Assembly (NCBI GenBank): GCA_020630795.1
Contig: JAHDIK010000005.1
Coordinates: forward strand, 134,346-198,345
Direction of reading: 5' to 3'
Origin: Colwellia sp.
GTDB taxonomy: Bacteria; Pseudomonadota; Gammaproteobacteria; Enterobacterales; Alteromonadaceae
DNA length: 64,000 nt
Position numbers and translations under genes: made by a program. This document shows positions 46,387 to 54,607 of this stretch, one piece after another (the first letter of the stretch is position 1; every line of letters starts with the position of its first letter). The notes under the pieces are model-generated. The model was not told where the DNA came from, ran no database searches, and worked only from the letters and a program-made list of their open reading frames with translations.

Positions 46387-46477
46387 TGCTTAAAAGAATA
46401 TTCAGTTGATAAGTTTGAGCCAGATCAAAGCAGATTATTAACAAGGGAATACACTGAATATAGACAAGGAGAATGAT

Positions 46478-46792
46478 ATGGAAAACGACAAAATACACGC
46501 TTCTTTAACCCTTAAAAAAACTCAGCTCGTGGAACGAATTGCAGCGATTGAAGCTGATTTAAAAAAAGGGCGATCTCAAGACTTTTCTGAACAAACCACC
46601 GAAAGTGAAAATGATGAAGTGCTTGATGAAATTCATCATGAAGCAAAAATAGAGCTTTCATTAGTTAACCAAGCTATACAACGCATTGAACAAAATAAAT
46701 ATGGAAGTTGTTCGCAATGCGAAGAGCCGATAAACCCTGAAAGACTTACGGCGTTACCATACACGAATACTTGTATTAATTGTGCACAATAG
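46478..46792 (+). CDS. TraR/DksA-family zinc-finger protein
   Basis: 104 residues: a coiled-coil N-terminus, then a C4 zinc finger (SCSQCEEPINPERLTALPYTNTCINC). It is shorter than DksA (151) and lacks a clear DxxDxA tip; E. coli relatives of similar length modulate RNA polymerase only in some cases. AAGGAG lies just upstream of ATG. The next gene starts 8 bases later on the same strand, so the two form a small operon. Function beyond family membership is inference. Confidence 0.85.
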   Translation: MENDKIHASLTLKKTQLVERIAAIEADLKKGRSQDFSEQTTESENDEVLDEIHHEAKIELSLVNQAIQRIEQNKYGSCSQCEEPINPERLTALPYTNTCINCAQ

Positions 46793-46800
46793 GATGAATT

Positions 46801-47052
46801 ATGACATTACAAAAACATGACTTACACCATGAATTTCCAGAGTTTAGCGAAGAAATTCATCACCTAAAAATGAATAACAATCACTTTGCAAAGCTATTTA
46901 AAGAATATCATGAGCTGGATCATGAAGTGCTGAGAATAGAGCAGGGTGTAGAAAACACGAGCGATGAATATTTAGAGCAATTGAAAATTAACCGCCTTCA
47001 CCTAAAAGACTCTTTGTTTGCTTTGATCAGAAAAGAAAAAGCGTCTGCGTAG
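46801..47052 (+). CDS. YdcH family protein (DUF465)
   Basis: 83 residues, mostly two helices: HDLHHEFPEFSEEIHHLKMNNNHFAKLFKEYHELDHEVLRIEQGVENTSDEYLEQLKINRLHLKDSLFALIRK. The run EFPE...HHLK.NN.HFAKLF.EYHELD.EV.RIE is the DUF465 signature. The function of the family is unknown. Second gene of a pair with the DksA-like protein. Confidence 0.9.
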   Translation: MTLQKHDLHHEFPEFSEEIHHLKMNNNHFAKLFKEYHELDHEVLRIEQGVENTSDEYLEQLKINRLHLKDSLFALIRKEKASA

Positions 47053-47106
47053 TTAGGCAGATCGAACCGATAGCTCTTAGTTTATAAGGCTAGCTAGTTA
47101 AAAAAT

Positions 47107-47136
47107 GCGCTAAGTTGCACTTAGCGCTTTGTTGTA
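47107..47136. terminator. Bidirectional hairpin terminator
   Basis: Stem GCGCTAAG / CTTAGCGC (47107-47114 and 47120-47127), 5-base loop, followed by TTTGTTGT and preceded by an A run. It can serve the YdcH-like gene (plus) and the convergent barrel gene (minus). Confidence 0.75.
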
Positions 47137-47153
47137 TTGTTTAAACGCATTTT

Positions 47154-48269
47154 TTAAAATGGTATTTGTAGCGCAAGGCCAAGGTTAAGCTTTTGAGCAT
47201 TCTTAGAACTCGAGCTATCAAGCTCTAATATAAATGTTACCCATTGGCTCTGATAACTAAATTCAGGAGCCATGTTTTCTATATCCAACAGTAATTGCAT
47301 TGAACCGTCGTTACTTTCAATTCCAGCGTAATAAAATTGAACGTCACCTTGACGTTTAAGCTTCACAATATAGTTCATTAGTTCATCTTGATAAACGCCT
47401 GTTAAATTGATGCGCTCTGGTAAAGTTAAGTGATGATCTTGTGTCGTTTCTTTACCGCTATAAATGGGTAAGTAGCCCACACCACCTATACTATTGATAA
47501 ATCTACCTGACGTATCAAAATCTCCGATAGAATATCCTGAATTTTTCAATACGAAATCGTTGTAAATGTCTTTCAATTGGCCTCTTAACATGAATTTTTC
47601 ATTGATGCTCCACGTAAAGTCGATATCAACTGACATGCCGTAGCCTTCAGTATCCCAACTTTCATTGTTACGTCTTTTTAAGAAGTTTTTGTGGCTGTAA
47701 TATTCTTCCAGAGTCGCTTGCCCAGTAATATTACTATCTATATCACTAGTTAGTATTCCATGGATTTTTGAAGAGCGTATTTCTGCTACCTGCCAGTAAC
47801 CTAAGCTGATATTTGCATCTACTTTTTTGAACGTAAAGTTATAACCCAAACGTAGCCCTTTGGCTTCTTGATGGAATAAATGTAAATTAATATTGTGTTC
47901 TTTGTTGGGTGTTACCCCCTGATTTGATTGATCTTGATAGTACGCAAATGCAGTGTCTTTATTTGAATGGACGAAGTAGTCATAGCGTTTAGATACGCTA
48001 AACGTCAGGTTGTGCCATTCGCCTTGTATTCCAGCTTCATGTTGGCTAAATGCAGTACTAGCGTGTTTACTAGGTTGCTCAACCCATTCATCATCAACAA
48101 TTTGCTTAATAGGCAATATATCGGTAAAGGTTTCGCTAACTGCAAATACACCAATATAGTCCGTTTTTACATTCTCGTTCGAGGCTGATGCTTGGCTATA
48201 GCTAGTGAATAAGTAGAGCGGTAAAAATAGTAATAACGTAGAATGAAAATTTATTTTTTTGATTATCAT
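47154..48269 (-). CDS. Putative outer membrane beta-barrel protein
   Basis: 371 residues from the ATG at 48269, with a signal peptide (about 1-29, LLLFLPLYLFTSYSQASA). The rest is beta-rich with alternating polar and hydrophobic residues and ends in LNLGLALQIPF, a terminal strand with C-terminal Phe as in outer membrane barrels. I do not recognise a family. TTG at 48275 is an alternative start. It is on the same strand as the large lipoprotein gene, downstream of it, but a terminator lies between them. Confidence 0.65.
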   Translation of the reverse strand: MIIKKINFHSTLLLFLPLYLFTSYSQASASNENVKTDYIGVFAVSETFTDILPIKQIVDDEWVEQPSKHASTAFSQHEAGIQGEWHNLTFSVSKRYDYFVHSNKDTAFAYYQDQSNQGVTPNKEHNINLHLFHQEAKGLRLGYNFTFKKVDANISLGYWQVAEIRSSKIHGILTSDIDSNITGQATLEEYYSHKNFLKRRNNESWDTEGYGMSVDIDFTWSINEKFMLRGQLKDIYNDFVLKNSGYSIGDFDTSGRFINSIGGVGYLPIYSGKETTQDHHLTLPERINLTGVYQDELMNYIVKLKRQGDVQFYYAGIESNDGSMQLLLDIENMAPEFSYQSQWVTFILELDSSSSKNAQKLNLGLALQIPF

Positions 48270-48320
48270 ATTCAAATGAACTTTGTCTCTTAATATAGAT
48301 AAAATAATACAGATAAAAAA

Positions 48321-48348
48321 AATACCAGTCAGATAACTGACTGGTATT
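48321..48348 (-). terminator. Rho-independent terminator after the large lipoprotein gene
   Basis: Twelve-base-pair perfect stem AATACCAGTCAG / CTGACTGGTATT (48321-48332 and 48337-48348) with loop ATAA. The minus strand continues with a long T run. It lies 32 bases past the stop of the lipoprotein gene. Confidence 0.92.
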
Positions 48349-48379
48349 TACCTTAACACGACTTAATTAGTATAAATAA

Positions 48380-51300
48380 TTAAAGTGTTTCTGTTGTTTC
48401 GTCAGAGTAAACAATGAAAATTGTTCCGTCTCTGTCTTCAATCTTAGCGGCTTCTACCGCTGAAGCGCCAACAACAATCGAACCGATAACGTTAGTTTCT
48501 GCATCTTTTTTAGAATCATTCCAAATCAGAACAACGCCTTCAGCGTTACTCGCGCTGATTTTTTCACCATCGTCAACAGTATCTGCATGAACAGTGAAAG
48601 AACGGCTGTCTTCTTCTCCTGGTAAGTTATAGCTCATTTCTAACGTGAACTTACCTTGATCAACTTCTGTACGTTCACCTGAAAGCATTAGGTTTATTTC
48701 GTAATCACCTAATGCTAACTCTAACGAAAGTGCTGCATTTACATCTAAAAATCTATCTTTGTTTTCTAAAGACGTGCGTTTGTCAGCAAAAGTATTTTGA
48801 CCATCAAATAGTGTTTTAGTACCTACTGCTAAAGAAGAAATCTCTTCCTCAGACAAGGTATTTTCAACAGAGCCTACTTCTTCAATGTTTGTATATAGAG
48901 AACTACTACGCGCGTTCATTAACCACTGTTTGTATGCGTCTAAAGCCGTTGTTACTTCAAATGGGTTAAATGGGCTATAGAAACCTAAGTTTTCATCAAA
49001 GTTTTTAGCGAAGTAATAAGGAGATTCAATAAGTACGTTTCCATCTGCATCAGTTAAATCTCCGTCATCGTTCATGTATTCACTTGTAATACGTGACATA
49101 TCAATGTGATCGAAGTTGTTGTCACCATCGGTATCAACTGGGGTGAATCTCATTAGAGTGTAATAAGCAACATCATCATAGCTTAATGATCTAACTACCG
49201 TAACTTCATCTACATCTAAGCCTATATCTTCAGAAGAATATGTACGAACATCTATCGCAGTGAAGTCCTCTGTTTTAATGTCTCTAGTAAATACAAAATT
49301 TGCAGGGCTTGTATAATCAAAACTATACATTCTCGAGTCATCAGTCCCTAATTTCACCATTACTTCAGTGTTATCATCATTTACATCAATTGAAAACGCG
49401 TCTTTGATAAGAGGCTTTGATACATATGATGTTGGGTTTAGTTCGTTAATTTCGCCGTCATAAATTGAGTTTAGTAACTCCTCATCAAAGTAGAATGTAA
49501 CTTCACCAACGTTATCTACATCTAAGCTTCTTTCACCGCCCCACCAAGTTGTAATGGTTTGAGATAATAACTCTGCGCCGTTACTAACGTGTAAAGGGTT
49601 AGCGACCATCTGAAAGTGATTGCTTTCCATAAATGCAGTGATGCTTGAGTATTCGCCCATGTGCCAAACATTTTCATCCCAAGAACGCACAACACCTTCA
49701 CTCGTTAATATATTGCCGTTTGCGTCTATTAACGTATCGATACTAGTGCCATCATACTCTTTGCCATCCCAAGTATGTATTTGTTCAAACTTGTAAGTGT
49801 CTACGCTACCATCGCCATCATGGTCTAAAGGTGTTACTTTAATTGATCTAACACCGTAGTTATTTTCTGCTTCACCAGTTACATATGCACGTGTGTATAA
49901 AACGCCTTGTTCGGTTAAACCTTCAACCGCGAAGCGAGATGTAACAATTTTGCGTTCAATTCCTGTAACCCAGTAATGTTCTTCGGTATTAGCAGCAGCA
50001 ACAGAGCTTGTTGCGCTCCACTCTCCTGCTTGAGTGCCTGGAGTAAATACTCGTGTTTCTGTAGTTTGTTGAATATCAGATACTTTATCTGCTTCAGTAA
50101 TTACGACACGGTTAAGGTCTTCTGAAATGGTGATGTTAACGACGTCGGCAATTTCTCGACCAATGTACTTAAAGTCTGGCGCTTCGTATGTATCTATATC
50201 ATTAATGTTTACTGTTAATGTTGCTTTTGCTACGTTGCCTTCAAGTGAACTGAAGTCTCCGCTAAGGGTAAGCATTTCAGGTAGAATATTGGTTTCAATC
50301 TCTGGTTTTCCGTAGTTAACATTATCTTGTTGGGAACTTTCATCCCATTGCCAGTCTTCGCGTAAAACTCTTTCTTCTACCGGGAATAGCTTAGCATCAA
50401 CCATACCTGTAAAGGTTACAGGGTTTGTTACCGCATCCGTTGCTTTTTGAGCCACGGTAAGTGTTAAATCTAATTCACCTGATGTAATGTCACCGTCATA
50501 AGTATCTTCTTCAATACCTTCTCGAGTTGCTGCACTATCAAACATTACTTTAGCTAAACTACCTTCCGCTAATGTTAAGGTGGCACCCGCAGATTCGATT
50601 GAACCTTCAAGGTTCAGTTGAAGACTTAAACCATCTTCCGCCAGTACTAAGGCAGCGTCTATCATGACTTTTTCAGTACCTGACTGTGCATTTACATTAA
50701 ACAATAAATCTTCTTTGTTTAATGTAATTGTTCCTTCTGCGCCTTCAATACTTAAATATTGTGCAACGTCAAAAACAGTTTGGGTGCTGTCTTCGTCAAC
50801 TTCTTTACCTATGTCTGATAATACTTCAGTAATTTCGGCGAGTAATAAGAAGCTTTCAGCTTCAGCATCAATCATATCGCCCGCATCGTTGATAAGTGCA
50901 GTATATGTTTCACCATGTGATACGGCGCTACCTTCTTCAGCTTCTTCATCAAATAAGCGTGTAAATAAACGTACGTCGCTGACCATTGCTTTGGCTTTTG
51001 CAACTGCATCTCCGTCGGTAATAACTTCAACTTCAGTATCACTACGACCATCTTCGCCAACGTTCGCCTCTGCAAAAACTACTGTATTTTCGAAATTTGT
51101 TTCTAGCTGGCCTAAATCCGCTAAAATTGCGTCGGTGCCTGTTAATGTGCTGTCAGCCTGAATACGAACAGTAATTTCTTGAGCAGCTGCAGATGCACCT
51201 TCTAATACGTCTGCTAGCGAAAGTTCAAATCCCGCATCATCGTCTTGATTGACGAGTAGAGCCCCATCATTTGCTGCAATATCTGCAGCAGCTTCAGCTA

Positions 51301-52057
51301 ATTTTGCTGAAAGTACATTTGCGCTGTCTGTTTCACTTGAAAAAATAGAAGACATAATGCCGGCATTGATTAAGCCGTAACGTAGTTCTGCAGCATTGTC
51401 TTCGTTTGCGATACCCTCGGCACTCACAATACTTGGTTCAAGTGTTAAAATATCACCTTCAATACCAAAATTGTTGGCAATAATAGATGCATTACTTTGA
51501 ATGGTTTCCGCAGAAATGCCAGTTGAATCAGCTTCTACTAGAGCTGCAGCTAAATGCGTTAATGCTGAAACGTTAACTTTTAAGTCGGTCGTTGCATCTT
51601 CAGCTAATACAGCAATTGAAGAAAGTGCAAAATCTGGATCTTTAGCCGTTAAGTCAATGCTTTGCCCGAATGCGGTTTCTCCACAGCCGGCTGGCGCATC
51701 ACATACCATTGTTGTAGGGTTAGCTGGGTCTGTACTTGGCGTTAAAACAACTTTTACTGGTCCAGCATAATCTTTAATCGTTACGGTGTAGCTACCATCA
51801 TCGCCAGTAACAACATTTGCATCGTCTAATTCATCCGCAGTTAATGCCGTTTGTTCGCCATCTACATATTTAAAAACAGTAACAACCGCATTTGCTAATA
51901 CACCTTTAATGGCTTTACCTTCAATAGTTCTATCTACTGATGGGGTCGGTGTTGGAGTGGGTGTTGGAGTAGGGGTTGGTTTTGGGCTGTCTGAGCCGCC
52001 GCTACAAGCACTGAGTGCAGCAACAATTGTTAATGAGATTAAACTTTTTCTTAGCAT
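48380..52057 (-). CDS. Large surface lipoprotein of unknown function
   Basis: 1225 residues. A lipoprotein signal (MLRKSLISLTIVAALSACSGG, lipobox LSAC, Cys18) is followed by a Pro-Thr stalk (PTPTPTPTPTPTP, about 27-39). Next is a carboxypeptidase-regulatory-like beta domain (IEGKAIKGVLANAVVTVFKYVDG to TVTIKDYAGPVKVVLTP), then a long Asp/Glu-rich region. Calcium-loop-like motifs DHDGDGSVD (near residue 745) and DTDGDNNFD (near 975) recall thrombospondin type 3/dockerin loops. There is no recognisable enzyme. Strong acidity and repeated beta character fit a surface-exposed structural or binding protein. GGAAGTG precedes the ATG. A TonB-domain gene is divergent. Confidence 0.8.
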   Translation of the reverse strand: MLRKSLISLTIVAALSACSGGSDSPKPTPTPTPTPTPTPSVDRTIEGKAIKGVLANAVVTVFKYVDGEQTALTADELDDANVVTGDDGSYTVTIKDYAGPVKVVLTPSTDPANPTTMVCDAPAGCGETAFGQSIDLTAKDPDFALSSIAVLAEDATTDLKVNVSALTHLAAALVEADSTGISAETIQSNASIIANNFGIEGDILTLEPSIVSAEGIANEDNAAELRYGLINAGIMSSIFSSETDSANVLSAKLAEAAADIAANDGALLVNQDDDAGFELSLADVLEGASAAAQEITVRIQADSTLTGTDAILADLGQLETNFENTVVFAEANVGEDGRSDTEVEVITDGDAVAKAKAMVSDVRLFTRLFDEEAEEGSAVSHGETYTALINDAGDMIDAEAESFLLLAEITEVLSDIGKEVDEDSTQTVFDVAQYLSIEGAEGTITLNKEDLLFNVNAQSGTEKVMIDAALVLAEDGLSLQLNLEGSIESAGATLTLAEGSLAKVMFDSAATREGIEEDTYDGDITSGELDLTLTVAQKATDAVTNPVTFTGMVDAKLFPVEERVLREDWQWDESSQQDNVNYGKPEIETNILPEMLTLSGDFSSLEGNVAKATLTVNINDIDTYEAPDFKYIGREIADVVNITISEDLNRVVITEADKVSDIQQTTETRVFTPGTQAGEWSATSSVAAANTEEHYWVTGIERKIVTSRFAVEGLTEQGVLYTRAYVTGEAENNYGVRSIKVTPLDHDGDGSVDTYKFEQIHTWDGKEYDGTSIDTLIDANGNILTSEGVVRSWDENVWHMGEYSSITAFMESNHFQMVANPLHVSNGAELLSQTITTWWGGERSLDVDNVGEVTFYFDEELLNSIYDGEINELNPTSYVSKPLIKDAFSIDVNDDNTEVMVKLGTDDSRMYSFDYTSPANFVFTRDIKTEDFTAIDVRTYSSEDIGLDVDEVTVVRSLSYDDVAYYTLMRFTPVDTDGDNNFDHIDMSRITSEYMNDDGDLTDADGNVLIESPYYFAKNFDENLGFYSPFNPFEVTTALDAYKQWLMNARSSSLYTNIEEVGSVENTLSEEEISSLAVGTKTLFDGQNTFADKRTSLENKDRFLDVNAALSLELALGDYEINLMLSGERTEVDQGKFTLEMSYNLPGEEDSRSFTVHADTVDDGEKISASNAEGVVLIWNDSKKDAETNVIGSIVVGASAVEAAKIEDRDGTIFIVYSDETTETL

Positions 52058-52226
52058 GATAACACTTCCATATTTTTAACGTTTAAAGGGGTTTAAAAAC
52101 TTTTTTACGATAGGATTAAAGCATAGATTAAAAAGTAATTAAATAGTATAAAATATAAACTTTGATTTTTTGTTATTTAAAACAATAACTAATACAGCCT
52201 TTGTAAAAGCTATGCGGTTGTTGGGT

Positions 52227-52232
52227 TATAAT
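52227..52232 (+). promoter_or_regulatory. Candidate -10 element of the TonB-domain gene
   Basis: A perfect TATAAT with only a weak -35 (TTGTAA at 52201-52206, 20-base spacing). The implied start is near 52239, with a leader of about 98 bases before the ATG at 52337. Confidence 0.35.
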
Positions 52233-52336
52233 AGCTGTGACAAAAAGTAAACAAAGTGTTAATGAATGCTGATTTTAGTATTATTGATTATATCTATGCT
52301 ATTTTTTAAAAATTAATAAAATATATAAAAGGATTT

Positions 52337-53386
52337 ATGATGAAAAAAACGAGTGTTTTTTCTATTTTTTGTTTGGTAACTATGCCGTTTGTTACTCATG
52401 CAACGGAAGTGTCGAAGCATCTTACTACGGTTGTTGAACCTAAACCGATTAAACGCGTAGCACCTAAATATCCTCGAAATGCAGCTATGAATAAAAGAGA
52501 AGGGTGGGCTCGCCTTAGCTATATTATTGAAAAAGATGGCAGTGTTTCTAATATCATTGTTAATGAAACATCGGGCAGCCCTGATTTTGCAAAAGCATCA
52601 ATAAAAGCTATGAAAAGTTGGCAATTTGAGCCAGCTTTTGAAAATGGAGAGCCTATTCAGCAATGTGTAAATGCTGTTCGAATGGATTTTCGTATGGGTA
52701 AATCAAGTACTAAAGGAGTAAGAAGAAAGTTTCGGAGTAAATATAATCTTGCTAATCAAAGCCTGAAAAACAAAGATTATTCGCAGCTTGAGGTATACCT
52801 TGCTGCAATGACAAAAATGAAAAATCGTCATATGTCTGAAACTAACTACCTTCATATGCTGTCTGCTGATTATGCTAAGATTAAAGATAATAAAGAAAAA
52901 CGTTTGTTTCATTTAGAACGTATAGCGTTAGATATTTTATCAGAAGATGTGCAGCTATCTATTTTAGGTTCGATTTTTGATTTACACCTAGAAAATAATG
53001 AGTTTGTTGCAGCGAATACCACATTTAATAGAATAGCAAAACTATCATCAGCAGAGCCCTACCTAGACAGTTATAAGCAAGTTATTGCAAAGATTGATAG
53101 TTTTATTGAGGGACCTGAAAATTTAGTAATATCTGGGAATATTAAACAAAATAAGTTTTGGCATTATCAGTTAGTAAGAAACGATTTTTCATTAACTCAA
53201 GTTGATGGAAAGTTAACTAAGCTTGATGTACGTTGCGCTAATAAGCGTCATGTATATACCGTTGAAGAAAATAATACATGGAAAATTCCTAAGTCGTGGA
53301 AAAATTGCAGTATTTACGTTTATGGTGAAGACAATACGCAGTTTACGTTAGTTGAGCACCCATTTAACCAAATAGCTAAACTATAA
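52337..53386 (+). CDS. Periplasmic TonB C-terminal-domain protein with helical extension
   Basis: 349 residues. The N-terminus is a cleavable-looking signal peptide (MMKKTSVFSIFCLVTMPFVTHA) rather than the membrane anchor and Pro-rich stalk of TonB. The TonB_C domain (about 35-125) follows: PKPIKRVAPKYPRNAAMNKREGWARLSYIIEKDGSVSNIIVNETSGSPDFAKASIKAMKSWQFEPA. The remaining 220 residues are helical, resembling tetratricopeptide repeats (about 135-260), with a beta-rich end. A role as a periplasmic partner of a membrane system, not an energy transducer, is inference. AAAGGA precedes the ATG. Confidence 0.8.
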   Translation: MMKKTSVFSIFCLVTMPFVTHATEVSKHLTTVVEPKPIKRVAPKYPRNAAMNKREGWARLSYIIEKDGSVSNIIVNETSGSPDFAKASIKAMKSWQFEPAFENGEPIQQCVNAVRMDFRMGKSSTKGVRRKFRSKYNLANQSLKNKDYSQLEVYLAAMTKMKNRHMSETNYLHMLSADYAKIKDNKEKRLFHLERIALDILSEDVQLSILGSIFDLHLENNEFVAANTTFNRIAKLSSAEPYLDSYKQVIAKIDSFIEGPENLVISGNIKQNKFWHYQLVRNDFSLTQVDGKLTKLDVRCANKRHVYTVEENNTWKIPKSWKNCSIYVYGEDNTQFTLVEHPFNQIAKL

Positions 53387-53421
53387 CGTAATATCGTCAT
53401 TTTTGATTATGTGAGGCTTAT

Positions 53422-54456
53422 ATGACAAGTCGCCGATTAAATAATTATACCAATATCGCCATTTTAGGGGCGGGTAGTATTGGGTGTTACATTGGCGGTT
53501 TTTTGTTGGCTAGCGGTTTCAATACGTTATTAATAGGGCGTTCGCGTATACAAGAACAGCTTGTTAAATATGGACTGAATGTAACTGACTGGCGTGCTCG
53601 AGATGAGTATATTGAAAGTTCTCATATTACATTTTCGTTAGCGGAAAGTTCGCTATCGCAGGCCGATTTTATTTTGGTTACTGTAAAAAGCGGAGACTCG
53701 GAAGAAGCTGCTCGAAGTATTGCAAAATATGTAAAGCCCAACGCAATTGTTGTGAGCTTGCAAAATGGCGTTCATAATGTCGAAAAATTAAGTGCTCATC
53801 TACCCAATCATTCTGTACTTAAAGGAATGGTACCGTTTAATGTCTTAGCTAAAGGTAAAGGGCAGTTTCATTGTGGAACGTCAGGAAATATTGCTTTAGA
53901 AGACAAGTTTAACGTTGCAGAACGTTTAGTGAAAGCGTTAAATACGTGCGGCTTTTCGGTAGATAATTATGATGATCTAGAAAGTGTGCAGTGGAGCAAG
54001 TTGTTAATGAATTTAAACAACGCCATTAACGCCTTGTCTGGTTTACCACTTAAAGAACAACTTCAAAATTGTGAATTCAGAAGTTTATTATCAAGGTCGA
54101 TAAAAGAGGGTCTCAGTGTTCTCAAAGCGGCTGATATTAAACCTGTAAAAGTGGGTAAAGTGTCTCCAACTTTATTGCCATATGTTCTCACTTTACCCAA
54201 TGCTTTATTCAATATGGTTGCTTCCTCAATGTTGAAAATTGATCCTACCGCTCGCTCATCTATGTATGAAGATTTAGCGTTAAAACGTAAAACTGAAATT
54301 GATGCGATTAACGGTGAAATTATTCAACTTGGAAAACGATATAACGTTTTAACGCCAGTAAATTCAGCAATTACTAACGAAATACGTAAAGCCGAAGAGG
54401 CTAAGCAGGGATCACCAAATATGACATCGGCAGAGCTTAACAAAGCGATCTTATAG
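53422..54456 (+). CDS. Ketopantoate reductase family protein (PanE/ApbA)
   Basis: 344 residues. The Rossmann fold starts NIAILGAGSIGCYIGGFLLASG, followed by LVTVKSGDSEEAARSIAKYV and VSLQNGVHN, and the catalytic Lys lies in SKLLMNLNNAINALSGLPL. These are features of 2-dehydropantoate 2-reductase, which makes pantoate with NADPH. It is longer than E. coli PanE (303) with a C-terminal extension, and the family also holds paralogues of other function, so the pantothenate role is likely but not certain. It follows the TonB-domain gene by 35 bases. Confidence 0.88.
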   Translation: MTSRRLNNYTNIAILGAGSIGCYIGGFLLASGFNTLLIGRSRIQEQLVKYGLNVTDWRARDEYIESSHITFSLAESSLSQADFILVTVKSGDSEEAARSIAKYVKPNAIVVSLQNGVHNVEKLSAHLPNHSVLKGMVPFNVLAKGKGQFHCGTSGNIALEDKFNVAERLVKALNTCGFSVDNYDDLESVQWSKLLMNLNNAINALSGLPLKEQLQNCEFRSLLSRSIKEGLSVLKAADIKPVKVGKVSPTLLPYVLTLPNALFNMVASSMLKIDPTARSSMYEDLALKRKTEIDAINGEIIQLGKRYNVLTPVNSAITNEIRKAEEAKQGSPNMTSAELNKAIL

Positions 54457-54607
54457 TTTTATTATCTAACCACGTGTTTTCTTAACTATCAGTTTATCTA
54501 TAGAAAAATAACTCACGAACTGATTCGATATAACTAATATTGAGTGGCGAAATACGTTGGCAATCTACTATCGATACGATAATAGATCGCCATATGCGTG
54601 TGCAGTT

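Noticed and set aside
50664-51161. Long plus-strand reading frame (165 codons) inside the large lipoprotein gene
   Set aside because: It is antisense to a clear coding sequence with Asp/Glu-rich codons, which produce open antisense frames; Ser-rich composition, no ribosome site or family.
54565-54592. TATCG/CGATA palindrome between ketopantoate reductase and RND permease genes
   Set aside because: Short 5-base arms without a T run; a strong terminator was not identified in this convergent gap.
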